A stretch of DNA of 64,000 nt from Membranihabitans marinus (lineage in GTDB: Bacteria > Bacteroidota > Bacteroidia > Chitinophagales > Saprospiraceae). The translations under genes and the position numbers were made by a program. Shown in pieces: positions 9,836 through 18,099 of this stretch; the first letter of the stretch is position 1; the number at the start of each line of letters is the position of its first letter. The notes beneath the pieces were generated by a model. The model did not search any database and was not told the origin of the DNA. It saw only the letters and a list, made by a program, of their open reading frames with translations. Where the stretch lies: positions 23,735 to 87,734 of the forward strand of contig NZ_JAJQYA010000020.1 in NCBI RefSeq assembly GCF_021729155.1, in the 5' to 3' direction.

Positions 9836-10732
9836 ATGGAACGACGAACATTTCTTCAAACTTCAGTAGCTGTATTGACCTTGTTGCCTCATCCAGTGTT
9901 GAAAGCTTTGCCTAGGCCTTCGGGATTGCGATTTGGTATGATTACGGATTTGCATTATGCCGATCGTCCAACTACTGAGGGAGGGTCGAGGTATTATCGA
10001 CAGTCTCTGGGTAAGTTGCGTGAAGCGGTAGATTTAATGAATGGCAAACGCCTTCATTTTATGATCGAATTGGGTGACCTTAAGGACCAAAGTGCACAAC
10101 CCAGCGAAGAAGAAACTCTTCATTTTCTTAAAACAATAGAGTCTGAATATGCACAGTTTAATGGCCCTAGGCATTATGTGTTGGGCAACCACGATCACGA
10201 CAGTATTAGCAAAGAGCAGTTTTTGCAACATATTCAGACCGGGACAGACATTGAAGCCAAAAACTATTATTCTTTTACCAAAAATGGCTATCACTGCATT
10301 ATTCTAGATTCCAATTACAGTTCCGATGGCAGGCCCTATGATAAAGGCGATTTTGATTGGACCGATGCCTTTATACCTCAAGAACAAACCGACTGGTTGC
10401 GTGAAGCCCTCAGTAATACAGAATTGCCCGCATTGGTATTTGTACATCATCGATTAGATAATTTGGGTGAGCTAGCTAAAATGGGGCCTTCGAATTCGGA
10501 AGCCGTCCGTCAGATATTAGAAGAATCAAGGAAGGTGTTGGCAGTATTTCAGGGCCATCATCACGCTGGGGGACTTCAGACCATTAACAATATTCACTAT
10601 TATACCCTCAAAGCCGTGGTGGAAGGGGATGGACTGGAAAACAATAATTATGCTATTGTAGAAGTCGATGCGGATGAAGAAATCAAAATAAAGGGGTATC
10701 GTAAGACCGATTCTACCGTCCTAGGATCTTGA
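9836..10732 (+). CDS. Tat-exported calcineurin-like metallophosphoesterase
   Basis: This is a two-metal phosphoesterase of 298 residues predicted to act in the periplasm. Its N-terminus, MERRTFLQTSVAVLTLLP, is a twin-arginine signal. The five family motifs are present in order: DLHYAD (about 38-43), ELGDLKD, GNHDHD, VHHRLDN and GHHHAGG. The substrate could be a nucleotide, phosphodiester or phospho-sugar and cannot be told from sequence. It follows the hydrolase gene on the same strand after 85 bases, so it may belong to the same locus. Proteins of this type are common in sulfatase-rich polysaccharide loci of Bacteroidota and Planctomycetes. Confidence 0.9.
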   Translation: MERRTFLQTSVAVLTLLPHPVLKALPRPSGLRFGMITDLHYADRPTTEGGSRYYRQSLGKLREAVDLMNGKRLHFMIELGDLKDQSAQPSEEETLHFLKTIESEYAQFNGPRHYVLGNHDHDSISKEQFLQHIQTGTDIEAKNYYSFTKNGYHCIILDSNYSSDGRPYDKGDFDWTDAFIPQEQTDWLREALSNTELPALVFVHHRLDNLGELAKMGPSNSEAVRQILEESRKVLAVFQGHHHAGGLQTINNIHYYTLKAVVEGDGLENNNYAIVEVDADEEIKIKGYRKTDSTVLGS

Positions 10733-10935
10733 TCTCAGAGGGATTGATATGAAATCTTGGTTAAGCTTGTGGTATATGAGGCAATGTCTGCTCTGTCTTT
10801 GTTATTTTAGCTTGGGTTAAATGATTGACTTACATTTTTGGGAATATTAAGAAATGAGTGGGCCGATCTAGAACTTTGATATATGAGCTAAGTTATTGGT
10901 TCAATCCCTTAGAATAAATAGATAAAATATATAAT

Positions 10936-12315
10936 ATGAGAACTCGAAGAAATTTCATGAAACATGCCGGAGTGATCAGCATGGGTTTTATGGGACTACA
11001 TCATCATGCATTTGGGATGATGAAGCCTAGCGGAAAGGCAGGTTATGGTCCTTTGTATAAAGATGTAGACAATATTTTGGAATTGCCTAAAGGCTTTACC
11101 TATAAAATTATCTCGCGCAAAGGGACAAAAATGACAGACGGTTTTCTAGTTCCTGGCGCTGCAGATGGTATGGCTACTTTTAAGGAAAATGGCAAGGTGA
11201 TTATTGTGAGAAATCACGAACTTTCTCCAGGAGATCTTGAGCAAAGCCCTTATGGAGAAAACAAAGAATTGTTATCCAAAATTGATAAGGATCTCATATA
11301 TGATTTTGGTCGAGGTAAAAAGATTGGTGTTGGAGGTACGTCTAACTTGGTTTTCAACGAGAAGAAAATGGAAGTGGAACGGGAATTTTTAAGTCTTACC
11401 GGTACTTATAGAAACTGTGCCGGTGGTCCTACTCCTTGGGGAACCTGGATTACCTGTGAAGAGACTACGGCCAGAGCGGATAATTTTTTAGAAAAAGATC
11501 ACGGTTACAACTTTGAGGTTAAGGCTTCTTCCACCATGGGGGTACAACAGCCTATGCCATTGAAAGCTATGGGGCGATTTTCTCACGAAGCAGTAGCTGT
11601 AGATCCCAAAACCGGAATTGTTTATCAGACAGAGGACGATTCCGAGGGATTGATCTATCGTTTTATTCCCGAAAAGTATGGGGATATGACAAAGGGGAAG
11701 CTACAGGTGTTGGCTATTAAAGACAAACCTTCATTTGATACTAGAAACTGGAAGAAATTAAATACTGAACCCTTTCCATTAAATAAAGCTTGGGCAGTAG
11801 AATGGTTGGATATCGACGATATCGAATCTCCAGAAAGTGACATCAATCATCGGGGTTTCGAAAATGGAGCGGCTCGTTTTGCCCGTGGAGAAGGGATGTG
11901 GTATGGCAGTGGAGAGATTTATTTCGCTTGTACCAATGGAGGTAAAGAAAACAACGGTCAAATATTTAAATATATCCCCAGTAAGCACGAGGCGGAAGCT
12001 GGAGAGGATAAGGAGCCTGGTACATTGGAATTGTTTATCGAGTCTCATGATTCCAAGCTTATGCAATTTGCCGACAATTTGACCATTGCACCATGGGGAG
12101 ACGTTGTGGTTGCTGAGGATAAAAGTGATCCGAGATTGGTTGGGATTACTCCGGAAGGGGAAATGTATCATATCGCCAAAAATATTGGTTATAAATCGGA
12201 GTTTGCAGGGGTGTGTTTTTCTCCCTCGGGTGACACTCTTTTCGTTAATATTCAAAGCCCAGGATTGACTTTGGCCATCCAAGGTCCATGGGGAAAAGGT
12301 AGAAATTCACTTTAA
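10936..12315 (+). CDS. PhoX-like (DUF839) exported protein
   Basis: This is a 459-residue protein of the PhoX/DUF839 beta-propeller family, whose studied members are Ca/Fe-dependent alkaline phosphatases. The N-terminus MRTRRNFMKHAGVISMGFMG is a Tat signal. Family-typical stretches include LELPKGFTYKIISRKG, IIVRNHELSPG, NCAGGPTPWGTWITCEET (with the conserved Cys pair and Glu-Glu) and RFSHEAVAVDPKTG. It lies 203 bases after the metallophosphoesterase and ends at a strong hairpin terminator (12339). The tandem of two predicted phosphatases suggests phosphate release at the cell surface. Actual phosphatase activity is inferred from the family, and some DUF839 members have no known activity. Confidence 0.9.
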   Translation: MRTRRNFMKHAGVISMGFMGLHHHAFGMMKPSGKAGYGPLYKDVDNILELPKGFTYKIISRKGTKMTDGFLVPGAADGMATFKENGKVIIVRNHELSPGDLEQSPYGENKELLSKIDKDLIYDFGRGKKIGVGGTSNLVFNEKKMEVEREFLSLTGTYRNCAGGPTPWGTWITCEETTARADNFLEKDHGYNFEVKASSTMGVQQPMPLKAMGRFSHEAVAVDPKTGIVYQTEDDSEGLIYRFIPEKYGDMTKGKLQVLAIKDKPSFDTRNWKKLNTEPFPLNKAWAVEWLDIDDIESPESDINHRGFENGAARFARGEGMWYGSGEIYFACTNGGKENNGQIFKYIPSKHEAEAGEDKEPGTLELFIESHDSKLMQFADNLTIAPWGDVVVAEDKSDPRLVGITPEGEMYHIAKNIGYKSEFAGVCFSPSGDTLFVNIQSPGLTLAIQGPWGKGRNSL

Positions 12316-12338
12316 TGCGAATTTTTTAAAGATATGTT

Positions 12339-12370
12339 AAAGGGTTGTAATTTTATATTGCAACCCTTTT
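12339..12370 (+). terminator. Rho-independent terminator after PhoX-like gene
   Basis: An AAAGGGTTG arm at 12339-12347 pairs with CAACCCTTT at 12361-12369, separated by a 13-base AT-rich loop. The A-rich left arm and T-rich right arm make it usable in both directions. It separates the phosphatase genes from the metal locus that begins at 12402. Confidence 0.8.
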
Positions 12371-12401
12371 ATTATGCCAATCATCCTTTTATCTTTGCTG
12401 C

Positions 12402-12770
12402 GTGAAATGGCTTGCCAACATATTGATCACCATAGTGATTTTAGCAACGTTTAAAGATCTTACCAGCATTGTCATGTTTAAGATTGGACAAAATTATGTG
12501 GCTGAAAATCTCTGTATATACTCTATTACACCAGAAATGATGTGTAAAGGGAGTTGTGTCCTCGATGGTGTTTTGGAACGCAATGGGGAAGCCAGTGATC
12601 AAGAAGGCTTGAGATTGCAAGACGACAAACCAATTCCGGTAGTAGAGATTCAACAATCAGATATAAATCTCAATGAGAATCGTCCCTTCGAACGGGATCA
12701 TTTTGAAGATCGCCAGATCTTATATGCTTTTGAATATACCGCTTCGGTACATCATCCCCCTCGTGGTTAA
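12402..12770 (+). CDS. Small Cys-containing membrane-anchored protein of metal locus
   Basis: This 122-residue protein starts at a GTG (12402); no in-frame ATG lies near. It opens with one hydrophobic helix (about 3-20), followed by FKIGQNYVAENLC and then a CKGSC motif, and it ends in HHPPRG. I recognise this layout (an FK-NQ-Y-LC segment, a second Cys-x-G-x-Cys segment and a terminal His-Pro-Pro tail) from small uncharacterised Bacteroidota proteins found beside predicted copper or iron genes. The spaced cysteines and terminal histidines would suit metal binding, but that is inference. It is the first gene after the terminator and lies upstream of the CDACGCS protein in the same direction. 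Confidence 0.8.
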   Translation: MKWLANILITIVILATFKDLTSIVMFKIGQNYVAENLCIYSITPEMMCKGSCVLDGVLERNGEASDQEGLRLQDDKPIPVVEIQQSDINLNENRPFERDHFEDRQILYAFEYTASVHHPPRG

Positions 12771-12962
12771 TCAGTCAGTATCTATTCTAAATTACCCTTA
12801 TTGTTAATATTGTATATGCATGGATATATCTGTGTATATCGGTCAATGACCAATGACATTGCTTGAATCCATATCGTATAAAGGTATTTATATGCATTTG
12901 GTTATAGATGATGGGGTAGATTATTCCTTTCCTGAGGAAGGATTTATTTTAAAAGCTATAAA

Positions 12963-13859
12963 ATGTACAAAAGAATTATTTTGCCATTGGCATTCCTATG
13001 GATGTTTTTGCCATCGGTATTTGCCTGCGACGCTTGTGGTTGCAGTATATCGGGCAGCGGAATTGGGATGATGACTTCCTATCGCAATCATTTTATTCGA
13101 TTGGGTTGGCAGTCTGCTCATTATCAGTCTATTGCTGAGAATAGTAGCGGTTCCGAGGATCATTTTCAATTGTTGGATCTTACTGCCCAATATTATCTAA
13201 CCGACCGATTGAAGTTATGGGCCAATATGTCTTATCGGACCAATGAGCGATACAATTCGCTAGAACATCAGGAGGTTAGTGGTATATCTGATAGTCGGAT
13301 TATGGTCAATTATTCACTGGTGAACAATTACCTGACTAAAAATGGATCGAGTTGGCTTGTAGATATGGGCTTGGGACTTAAAATACCTACGGGGAAATAC
13401 AATCCAGATATCCATGATTCCAATTTGCCGGAAAACTTCAATATTGGCAATGGGCACGTGGGCTTCTTATTTCAACCTAGGGCTGTGTTTACAAAAAATA
13501 GTTATGGAATTGTATTTTCCAATCACAATCAAATAAATACAGCTTCACGAGATGGATATCAGTATGGATCCCAATTTTCAGCTCAATTAACTTTTTTTAA
13601 AGAACAGTCAATATGGGGATTGGATTGGATACCGCAACTCGGCTTGGGCAGCGAATATATCCAACGGGATCACTATAAAAACGGCAATAGTGTGCATGGA
13701 ACCGGTGGCAAGGGTGTGTGGGCTATGGCAGGATTGAGCGTCAAATGGGCCAATTATTTGATTGGGGTAAACCACTCCCTACCCATGGTTCAAAATTATT
13801 CTCAAAATGAAGTCGAAGCCCAGCAGCGATGGGCCATCCAGGCTTCTTTTATTTTTTAA
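12963..13859 (+). CDS. Outer-membrane beta-barrel-like protein with mature CDACGCS N-terminus
   Basis: This is an exported protein of 298 residues. After a signal peptide (about 1-21, ending SVFA) the predicted mature N-terminus reads CDACGCS, with Cys22, Cys25 and Cys27. That is a compact tri-cysteine site well suited to Cu or another soft metal. The rest alternates aromatic and polar residues (HFIRLGWQSAHYQSIAE, LTAQYYLTDRLKLWANMSYR, GLGLKIPTGKYNPD) and ends in RWAIQASFIF, the pattern of a small transporter-like beta-barrel with a terminal Phe. The Cys22 context (VFAC) is a poor lipobox, although lipidation cannot be excluded. It is followed by the MbnP-like gene after 22 bases. Function is not established. 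Confidence 0.82.
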   Translation: MYKRIILPLAFLWMFLPSVFACDACGCSISGSGIGMMTSYRNHFIRLGWQSAHYQSIAENSSGSEDHFQLLDLTAQYYLTDRLKLWANMSYRTNERYNSLEHQEVSGISDSRIMVNYSLVNNYLTKNGSSWLVDMGLGLKIPTGKYNPDIHDSNLPENFNIGNGHVGFLFQPRAVFTKNSYGIVFSNHNQINTASRDGYQYGSQFSAQLTFFKEQSIWGLDWIPQLGLGSEYIQRDHYKNGNSVHGTGGKGVWAMAGLSVKWANYLIGVNHSLPMVQNYSQNEVEAQQRWAIQASFIF

Positions 13860-13881
13860 AACTATTAGAAATATATTTAAT

Positions 13882-14736
13882 ATGAAGATTTATAATTTTA
13901 TTTTTTTATTTGCATTTATCGTATTTGCGGCATGTGACAAGGATGAAGACCTTATGGCTTCAGGACAATCTGAAGTCGAAATCAAATTTGACAATATAGC
14001 CATCGTCGATGGTGTGCAGCGTCAATTGACCATGGTATCACCTGGGGATACATCGAATTTTGATTACAATAATGCCATGGATCAACCATTCAATATTACT
14101 TTGCTAAAGTATTATATCTCAAAAATAGTTTTGGAAGGACCCGATGGTGCATATTACGAGGATGAAATATTGGCCAGTGCTACAGAGTCCAAAGGGTATT
14201 ATTTAATTGATGAGTCGGAGGAGTCCAGTCAATTGATCAATCTTGAAAATGTACCCTATGGCAAATACAATAAGATAACCTTCACCGTTGGTGTCGATGA
14301 ATCTGGTGTAAGTGAAGGGGCGGCGGCAGGTTCGTTGGATCCTGCAACCAGCGCGATGTTTTGGAATTGGAATTCTGGCTATGTCGCTATGAAAATGGAG
14401 GGTCATTCTCCGGTTTCTGCTGGCGGGGCAAGTGGCAATACCGTTGATCCGTCCATAGCCAAGGGTATGGCATATCATGTGGGAGGATGGAAGGATATCG
14501 ATGATTCCGCCTTTGTCAACAATGTTCGCAGATTGTCTTATGATTTTGATACCGATCTATCAGTGACCGGAGAAGGTCATCCCAATGTGCATATGGTATT
14601 TGACGTAATCTCTCTTTTTGGGGGTGAAAACCTTATTGATTTTACGGGCAATAACAATGTACACAAACCTTCTGACGGTATTCCTTTTGCCAATAATTAT
14701 ACCGATGCATTTGCATTTGATCATATCCACCAATAG
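13882..14736 (+). CDS. MbnP-like copper-binding lipoprotein
   Basis: The ATG at 13882 (MKIYNFIFLFAFIVFAAC) gives a clear signal peptide and lipobox and 284 residues. The frame stays open 75 bases upstream but would overlap the previous gene and lose the signal peptide. The family pattern of MbnP proteins is visible: ITLLKYYISKIVLEG, ENVPYGKYNKITFTVGVD, then MFWNWNSGYVAMKMEG (Trp161 and Trp163) and a His-containing C-terminus (AFDHIHQ). In characterised MbnP, the partner MbnH oxidises a tryptophan to kynurenine, which helps bind copper. Only three tryptophans exist here (161, 163 and one in GGWKD), so the candidates are few. The MbnH-like gene follows after 8 bases. Copper binding is inferred from the family. 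Confidence 0.88.
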   Translation: MKIYNFIFLFAFIVFAACDKDEDLMASGQSEVEIKFDNIAIVDGVQRQLTMVSPGDTSNFDYNNAMDQPFNITLLKYYISKIVLEGPDGAYYEDEILASATESKGYYLIDESEESSQLINLENVPYGKYNKITFTVGVDESGVSEGAAAGSLDPATSAMFWNWNSGYVAMKMEGHSPVSAGGASGNTVDPSIAKGMAYHVGGWKDIDDSAFVNNVRRLSYDFDTDLSVTGEGHPNVHMVFDVISLFGGENLIDFTGNNNVHKPSDGIPFANNYTDAFAFDHIHQ

Positions 14737-14744
14737 ACATTGAT

Positions 14745-15770
14745 ATGACAAAACTAGTGGTCAAAATACTAATTTGCGCTATGGGCCTAGGATTGATTTA
14801 TTCATGTCAAAAAACTGATGTGAGTATCGAAACTTTGTCCATCCCTCAACCTCAGGGATTTCCTGAGGTTGTTTATCCACTTCATACCAATCCGCTATCA
14901 CAGGAAGGGGTTGATTTGGGTAAGCAATTGTTTAATGATCCCATTTTGTCTATCGACGGAAGTGTGGCTTGTTCCAACTGTCATACTAAATCACTGTCTT
15001 TTACCGATGCCCAACATCATCCCAGTATAGGGATATTTGAACGCGTGGGTACTAGGGATGCACCTCCGATTATGAATTTGGCTTTTCGTCGGGAATTTTT
15101 TTGGGATGGTAGTGTCAGTCAGCTGGACTTTGTCCCTTTGGCAGCCATTGAGAATGAACTGGAAATGGGGGAAAGCCTCGGTCATGTGGTCAGTAAATTG
15201 AACGATAGCGAAAGTTATCCCAATAAGTTTAGAAAAGTTTATCCGACCATGGATACCATTACTGGGCCTTTAATGCTCAAAGCTTTATCTCAATATCTTT
15301 TGACCTTGGTGTCGGCCGATAGTCGCTATGATCAATACCAGCGAGGAGAGATTCAATTGACCGATGAAGAACAAAGGGGATTAGCGGTTTTTGAAACAAA
15401 CTGCGCTACCTGTCATGTGCCGCCATTGTTCACCAATGAGGAGTTTCTAAACAATGGTTTGGATACGGTCTTTTCTGATTTGGGTAGGGAAGGGATAACA
15501 GAATCTTCCACAGATCGAGGAAAATTCATTGTGCCCAGCCTGCGAAATATTAGATTGACCCCACCTTATATGCACGACGGAAGATTTAAAACTTTGGCAG
15601 AGGTCTTGGATTTTTATGATGCAGGTGTATTGCCGTCCTTTAACTTGGCCAAAGAACTCAATCAAAATGGTCGCTTAGGCATCGCCTTGTCTTCTGATGA
15701 AAAGGCGGATTTACTTGCTTTTTTATCCACCCTAACCGACTATAATTTTATTAACAATCCAAAATTTTAA
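14745..15770 (+). CDS. Di-heme cytochrome c peroxidase / MauG-MbnH-like protein
   Basis: This 341-residue exported di-heme protein has two haem c attachment sites, CSNCH (Cys76, Cys79, His80) and CATCH (Cys220, Cys223, His224), in the spacing of the bacterial CCP/MauG family. The N-terminus has a hydrophobic stretch ending in YSC and is likely lipidated. Family motifs include LGKQLFNDPILS, RDAPPIMNLAFRREFFWDG and PYMHDGRFKTL. Its position directly after an MbnP-like gene suggests that it is the MbnH-type modifying enzyme rather than a peroxide-detoxifying enzyme. The two roles cannot be separated safely from sequence alone. The gene is tightly spaced with its neighbours (8 and 4 bases), so it is part of an operon. 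Confidence 0.92.
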   Translation: MTKLVVKILICAMGLGLIYSCQKTDVSIETLSIPQPQGFPEVVYPLHTNPLSQEGVDLGKQLFNDPILSIDGSVACSNCHTKSLSFTDAQHHPSIGIFERVGTRDAPPIMNLAFRREFFWDGSVSQLDFVPLAAIENELEMGESLGHVVSKLNDSESYPNKFRKVYPTMDTITGPLMLKALSQYLLTLVSADSRYDQYQRGEIQLTDEEQRGLAVFETNCATCHVPPLFTNEEFLNNGLDTVFSDLGREGITESSTDRGKFIVPSLRNIRLTPPYMHDGRFKTLAEVLDFYDAGVLPSFNLAKELNQNGRLGIALSSDEKADLLAFLSTLTDYNFINNPKF

Positions 15771-15774
15771 TTCA

Positions 15775-16197
15775 ATGAAATATTTATCCATTTTATTTTT
15801 GACCGCCTTATTTATTACTTCATGTGACAAGTCCGATGATGTGATTGAAGGTGTGGACTACTCATATCATGCCCATGTGAAATCACCTAAGGGCGAAACA
15901 TTGCAAATGGGGGATACCCTAGAATTGAATGTGTTGTTCGAAAGCCATTCCGGTGAGCCAGTGCACAATGTGAAAGTCGAGATTGCTTCGCAAGCTGATC
16001 CGAGCCATATAGTCTTTGATTATCACGATCACGTGCATGCGACCGAGTCTTCGTTCAACTATGTGGAACATTTGGTGATCAATGAAGCCAATGGTTTCTC
16101 CCCTTCCAATACTTACGTGTTTACTGCGTCGGTATGGGGAACTGAAGGGGATGATGATGGATTAGAGAGTGAAGAAACAACATTTTCCATAGAATAA
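15775..16197 (+). CDS. His-rich small lipoprotein of metal locus
   Basis: This 140-residue lipoprotein has a signal peptide ending in a lipobox (FITSC). The mature part is acidic and unusually histidine-rich, with His clusters YHAH, ESHSGEPVH and YHDHVHATE. It has the length and strand pattern of an immunoglobulin-like domain (YVFTASVWGTEG near the end) and may belong to the DUF4625-type lipoproteins. The cluster of about ten histidines suggests metal binding. It starts 4 bases after the di-heme gene and is the last gene of the operon; a hairpin terminator follows at 16254. Confidence 0.78.
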   Translation: MKYLSILFLTALFITSCDKSDDVIEGVDYSYHAHVKSPKGETLQMGDTLELNVLFESHSGEPVHNVKVEIASQADPSHIVFDYHDHVHATESSFNYVEHLVINEANGFSPSNTYVFTASVWGTEGDDDGLESEETTFSIE

Positions 16198-16253
16198 TAC
16201 CAAAAATAATATTAGCTAATACTATATAAATCCATGTAGTATTATATCAATAG

Positions 16254-16297
16254 GCTGAATGTCCTGAGTCGGAAGACCATGGCATTCAGCTTTTTTT
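16254..16297. terminator. Terminator between convergent metal locus and sigma-factor gene
   Basis: The arms GCTGAATG (16254-16261) and CATTCAGC (16283-16290) form a stem with a 21-base loop, followed by seven T. It lies between the plus-strand lipoprotein gene and the end of the minus-strand sigma-factor gene. The T-tract direction serves the plus strand. Confidence 0.82.
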
Positions 16298-16303
16298 ATG
16301 GAT

Positions 16304-16834
16304 TTACAATGATGACAGGAATAGCAAGAGGAAAATCGATTCTGGTTTGATACGCTGTCGAACAAACTTATTGGCTTGGACCAAATGATTCTTCACGGTG
16401 TTAGAAGACAAATGCAATTGCTGAGCTATTTCTTGTAGGGGATGACCTTGTAATTTACTTAAACGATAAATGGTTTGCTGTTGTGGTGGAAGTTGAACGA
16501 TGATACTTTCCAGCACGGATAGACAATGTTCTTCATTCATCTCGGTTTCTACTTTGGGTTTGCTCGCTTCCCAAGATTGAATAAACTCGATACGACGATT
16601 CTTGTCACGGGCCACTTTTCTAAAATAGTCGATGACTTTATTTTTTGTGGTTAAAAAAACATATCGACTTACATTATCGGTATCTGTTAATTTGTCTTTG
16701 TGAATACAGAGGGACAGGAATACCTCTTGGGTTAGATCTTTGGCCAATTCTTCATCGCATACGTGGGACAGAATAAAGCCATACACTTTATTCTTATAAT
16801 TTCTAAATACCTCTTCTATGCTATTGGTCGACAC
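16304..16834 (-). CDS. ECF RNA polymerase sigma factor
   Basis: This 176-residue extracytoplasmic-function sigma factor probably drives the divergent FecR/SusC/SusD operon. Region 2 is visible at about 8-80 (DLTQEVFLSLCIHKDKL, YVFLTTKNKVIDYFRK) and region 4 at about 105-165 (LPPQQQTIYRLSKLQGHPL, EIAQQLHLSSNTVKNHL). The C-terminus ends in a short hydrophobic tail (SIFLLLFLSSL), as is common in Bacteroidota ECF factors of polysaccharide loci. It is divergent from FecR across a 0.2-kb gap. By analogy with FecI/FecR/FecA-type trans-envelope signalling, it is held inactive by FecR until the STN receptor at 18100 senses substrate. Confidence 0.95.
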   Translation of the reverse strand: MSTNSIEEVFRNYKNKVYGFILSHVCDEELAKDLTQEVFLSLCIHKDKLTDTDNVSRYVFLTTKNKVIDYFRKVARDKNRRIEFIQSWEASKPKVETEMNEEHCLSVLESIIVQLPPQQQTIYRLSKLQGHPLQEIAQQLHLSSNTVKNHLVQANKFVRQRIKPESIFLLLFLSSL

Positions 16835-17039
16835 CGGGTTATCTTAGTTTTTAAACTTAGAATTAACAAAATAATAAAATAAAAGTAGTATTATTTTTTT
16901 AAAATAATTCACTTTTACTAGTCCTGATTTTTATTTATATCGTTTTATATATCGCATTTAATGCAAAATATTGCCTTAGTGTATCTCGAATTTGCTTTGG
17001 TAAAAATTGTTATATAATATAAAAATTAAAATACAAAGA

Positions 17040-18035
17040 TTGGAGTCTAGAAATAATATAGAAGAGTTATACCATAAGTTTTTAAATAAAACAGCCACTT
17101 CTGATGAAATTCATCAATTGTTGGATTGGATAGAAAAGACAGAAAATGCCGATGTTATACTGAGTGCAATGGAAGAAAAGTGGGGCCAAGGATTGGAGGA
17201 TAAGGAATATCCTGGTGATTGGACTGAAGTTGTCGGTCGATTGGATGTATTGAAACATGAAATATCAGGAAAACGGCAAAATAGACTTCAATTCTTCAAT
17301 CGCAAAATGTTGCACTATGCAGCCGCCGCGATATTATTGATGATCAGTACCATAATGATTTGGCAAAATTACGCCGGCCCCAAGACTATAGAATACTCTA
17401 CCCATTATGGTGAAACTAAGGTTGTGGAATTGCCTGACGGCAGTGTGGTTCGATTAAATGCCAATTCGAAATTATTGTGGACGAACCACTGGAAAAAACA
17501 AGGAAGTCGTGAAGTAATATTGAGTGGAGAGGCTTTTTTCGATGTATCTCATTTATTGGATGATAGCGATGAGAATTATCCCTTTCAAGTGATTACCGAT
17601 GATTTGACGATAAAAGTATTGGGGACAACATTTAATGTAAGTAGTCGTCGAGATAAAACCGATGTATTTTTAGCTACGGGGAAAGTGGAGTTGGCTTTTT
17701 CTGATGCTTCTCGGACGATTGAGTCCATGGAACCAGGGGATATGGTCAGTTTTTCAAAAAATGATGGAAGTTATGAGAAAAAAGAAACCACAACGGTGAA
17801 GAGTGCATCGTGGACCGAGGGTAGTTTTATATATGACAATGAAAGTTTGGAGAATATCCTCAATGAGATCGAGGACATTTATGGCAAGGAGATTCAAGTA
17901 GTAGATAGAGAGATGTTGAACAAGAAATACACCATTGGTTTGCCTTATACCAATTGGGATATGGTAGTTGAATCCTTGGCATTAATGATGGATTTGACAA
18001 TAGAAAAAAATGAAGATGGAATAATCATAAAATAG
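17040..18035 (+). CDS. FecR-family anti-sigma factor
   Basis: This inner-membrane anti-sigma factor passes a signal from the STN receptor to the sigma factor at 16304. An N-terminal cytoplasmic part (about 1-85) is followed by one transmembrane helix (MLHYAAAAILLMISTIMIW), a periplasmic FecR domain (YGETKVVELPDGSVVRLNANS, GEAFFDV, TTFNVSSRRDKTDVFLATG) and a C-terminal STN-like/DUF4974 domain (SLENILNEIEDIYGKEIQV). No ATG exists at the expected start. The frame begins after a TAA at 17001, and the possible starts are TTG at 17007 or TTG at 17040. I chose 17040 because NNIEELYHKFL is where homologues normally begin, giving 331 residues. The rare start is notable for a regulator. Confidence 0.9.
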   Translation: MESRNNIEELYHKFLNKTATSDEIHQLLDWIEKTENADVILSAMEEKWGQGLEDKEYPGDWTEVVGRLDVLKHEISGKRQNRLQFFNRKMLHYAAAAILLMISTIMIWQNYAGPKTIEYSTHYGETKVVELPDGSVVRLNANSKLLWTNHWKKQGSREVILSGEAFFDVSHLLDDSDENYPFQVITDDLTIKVLGTTFNVSSRRDKTDVFLATGKVELAFSDASRTIESMEPGDMVSFSKNDGSYEKKETTTVKSASWTEGSFIYDNESLENILNEIEDIYGKEIQVVDREMLNKKYTIGLPYTNWDMVVESLALMMDLTIEKNEDGIIIK

Positions 18036-18099
18036 TGAACAGGAATATTGTTGGCACTCCGTTCCTGTCCACAATTACTTAACTCAATTAAATTAGAAT

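Noticed and set aside
11779..12282. A 167-codon minus-strand frame opposite the PhoX-like gene
   Set aside because: Antisense shadow of a conserved family gene; no recognisable domain.
12853..13071. A 72-codon plus-strand frame overlapping the start of the CDACGCS protein gene
   Set aside because: It overlaps a gene with a clear signal peptide and shows no features of its own.
14745..15770. Plain hydrogen-peroxide-detoxifying cytochrome c peroxidase
   Set aside because: It is possible by family, but the immediate MbnP-like neighbour favours an MbnH-like modifying role. It is kept as an alternative rather than the primary call.
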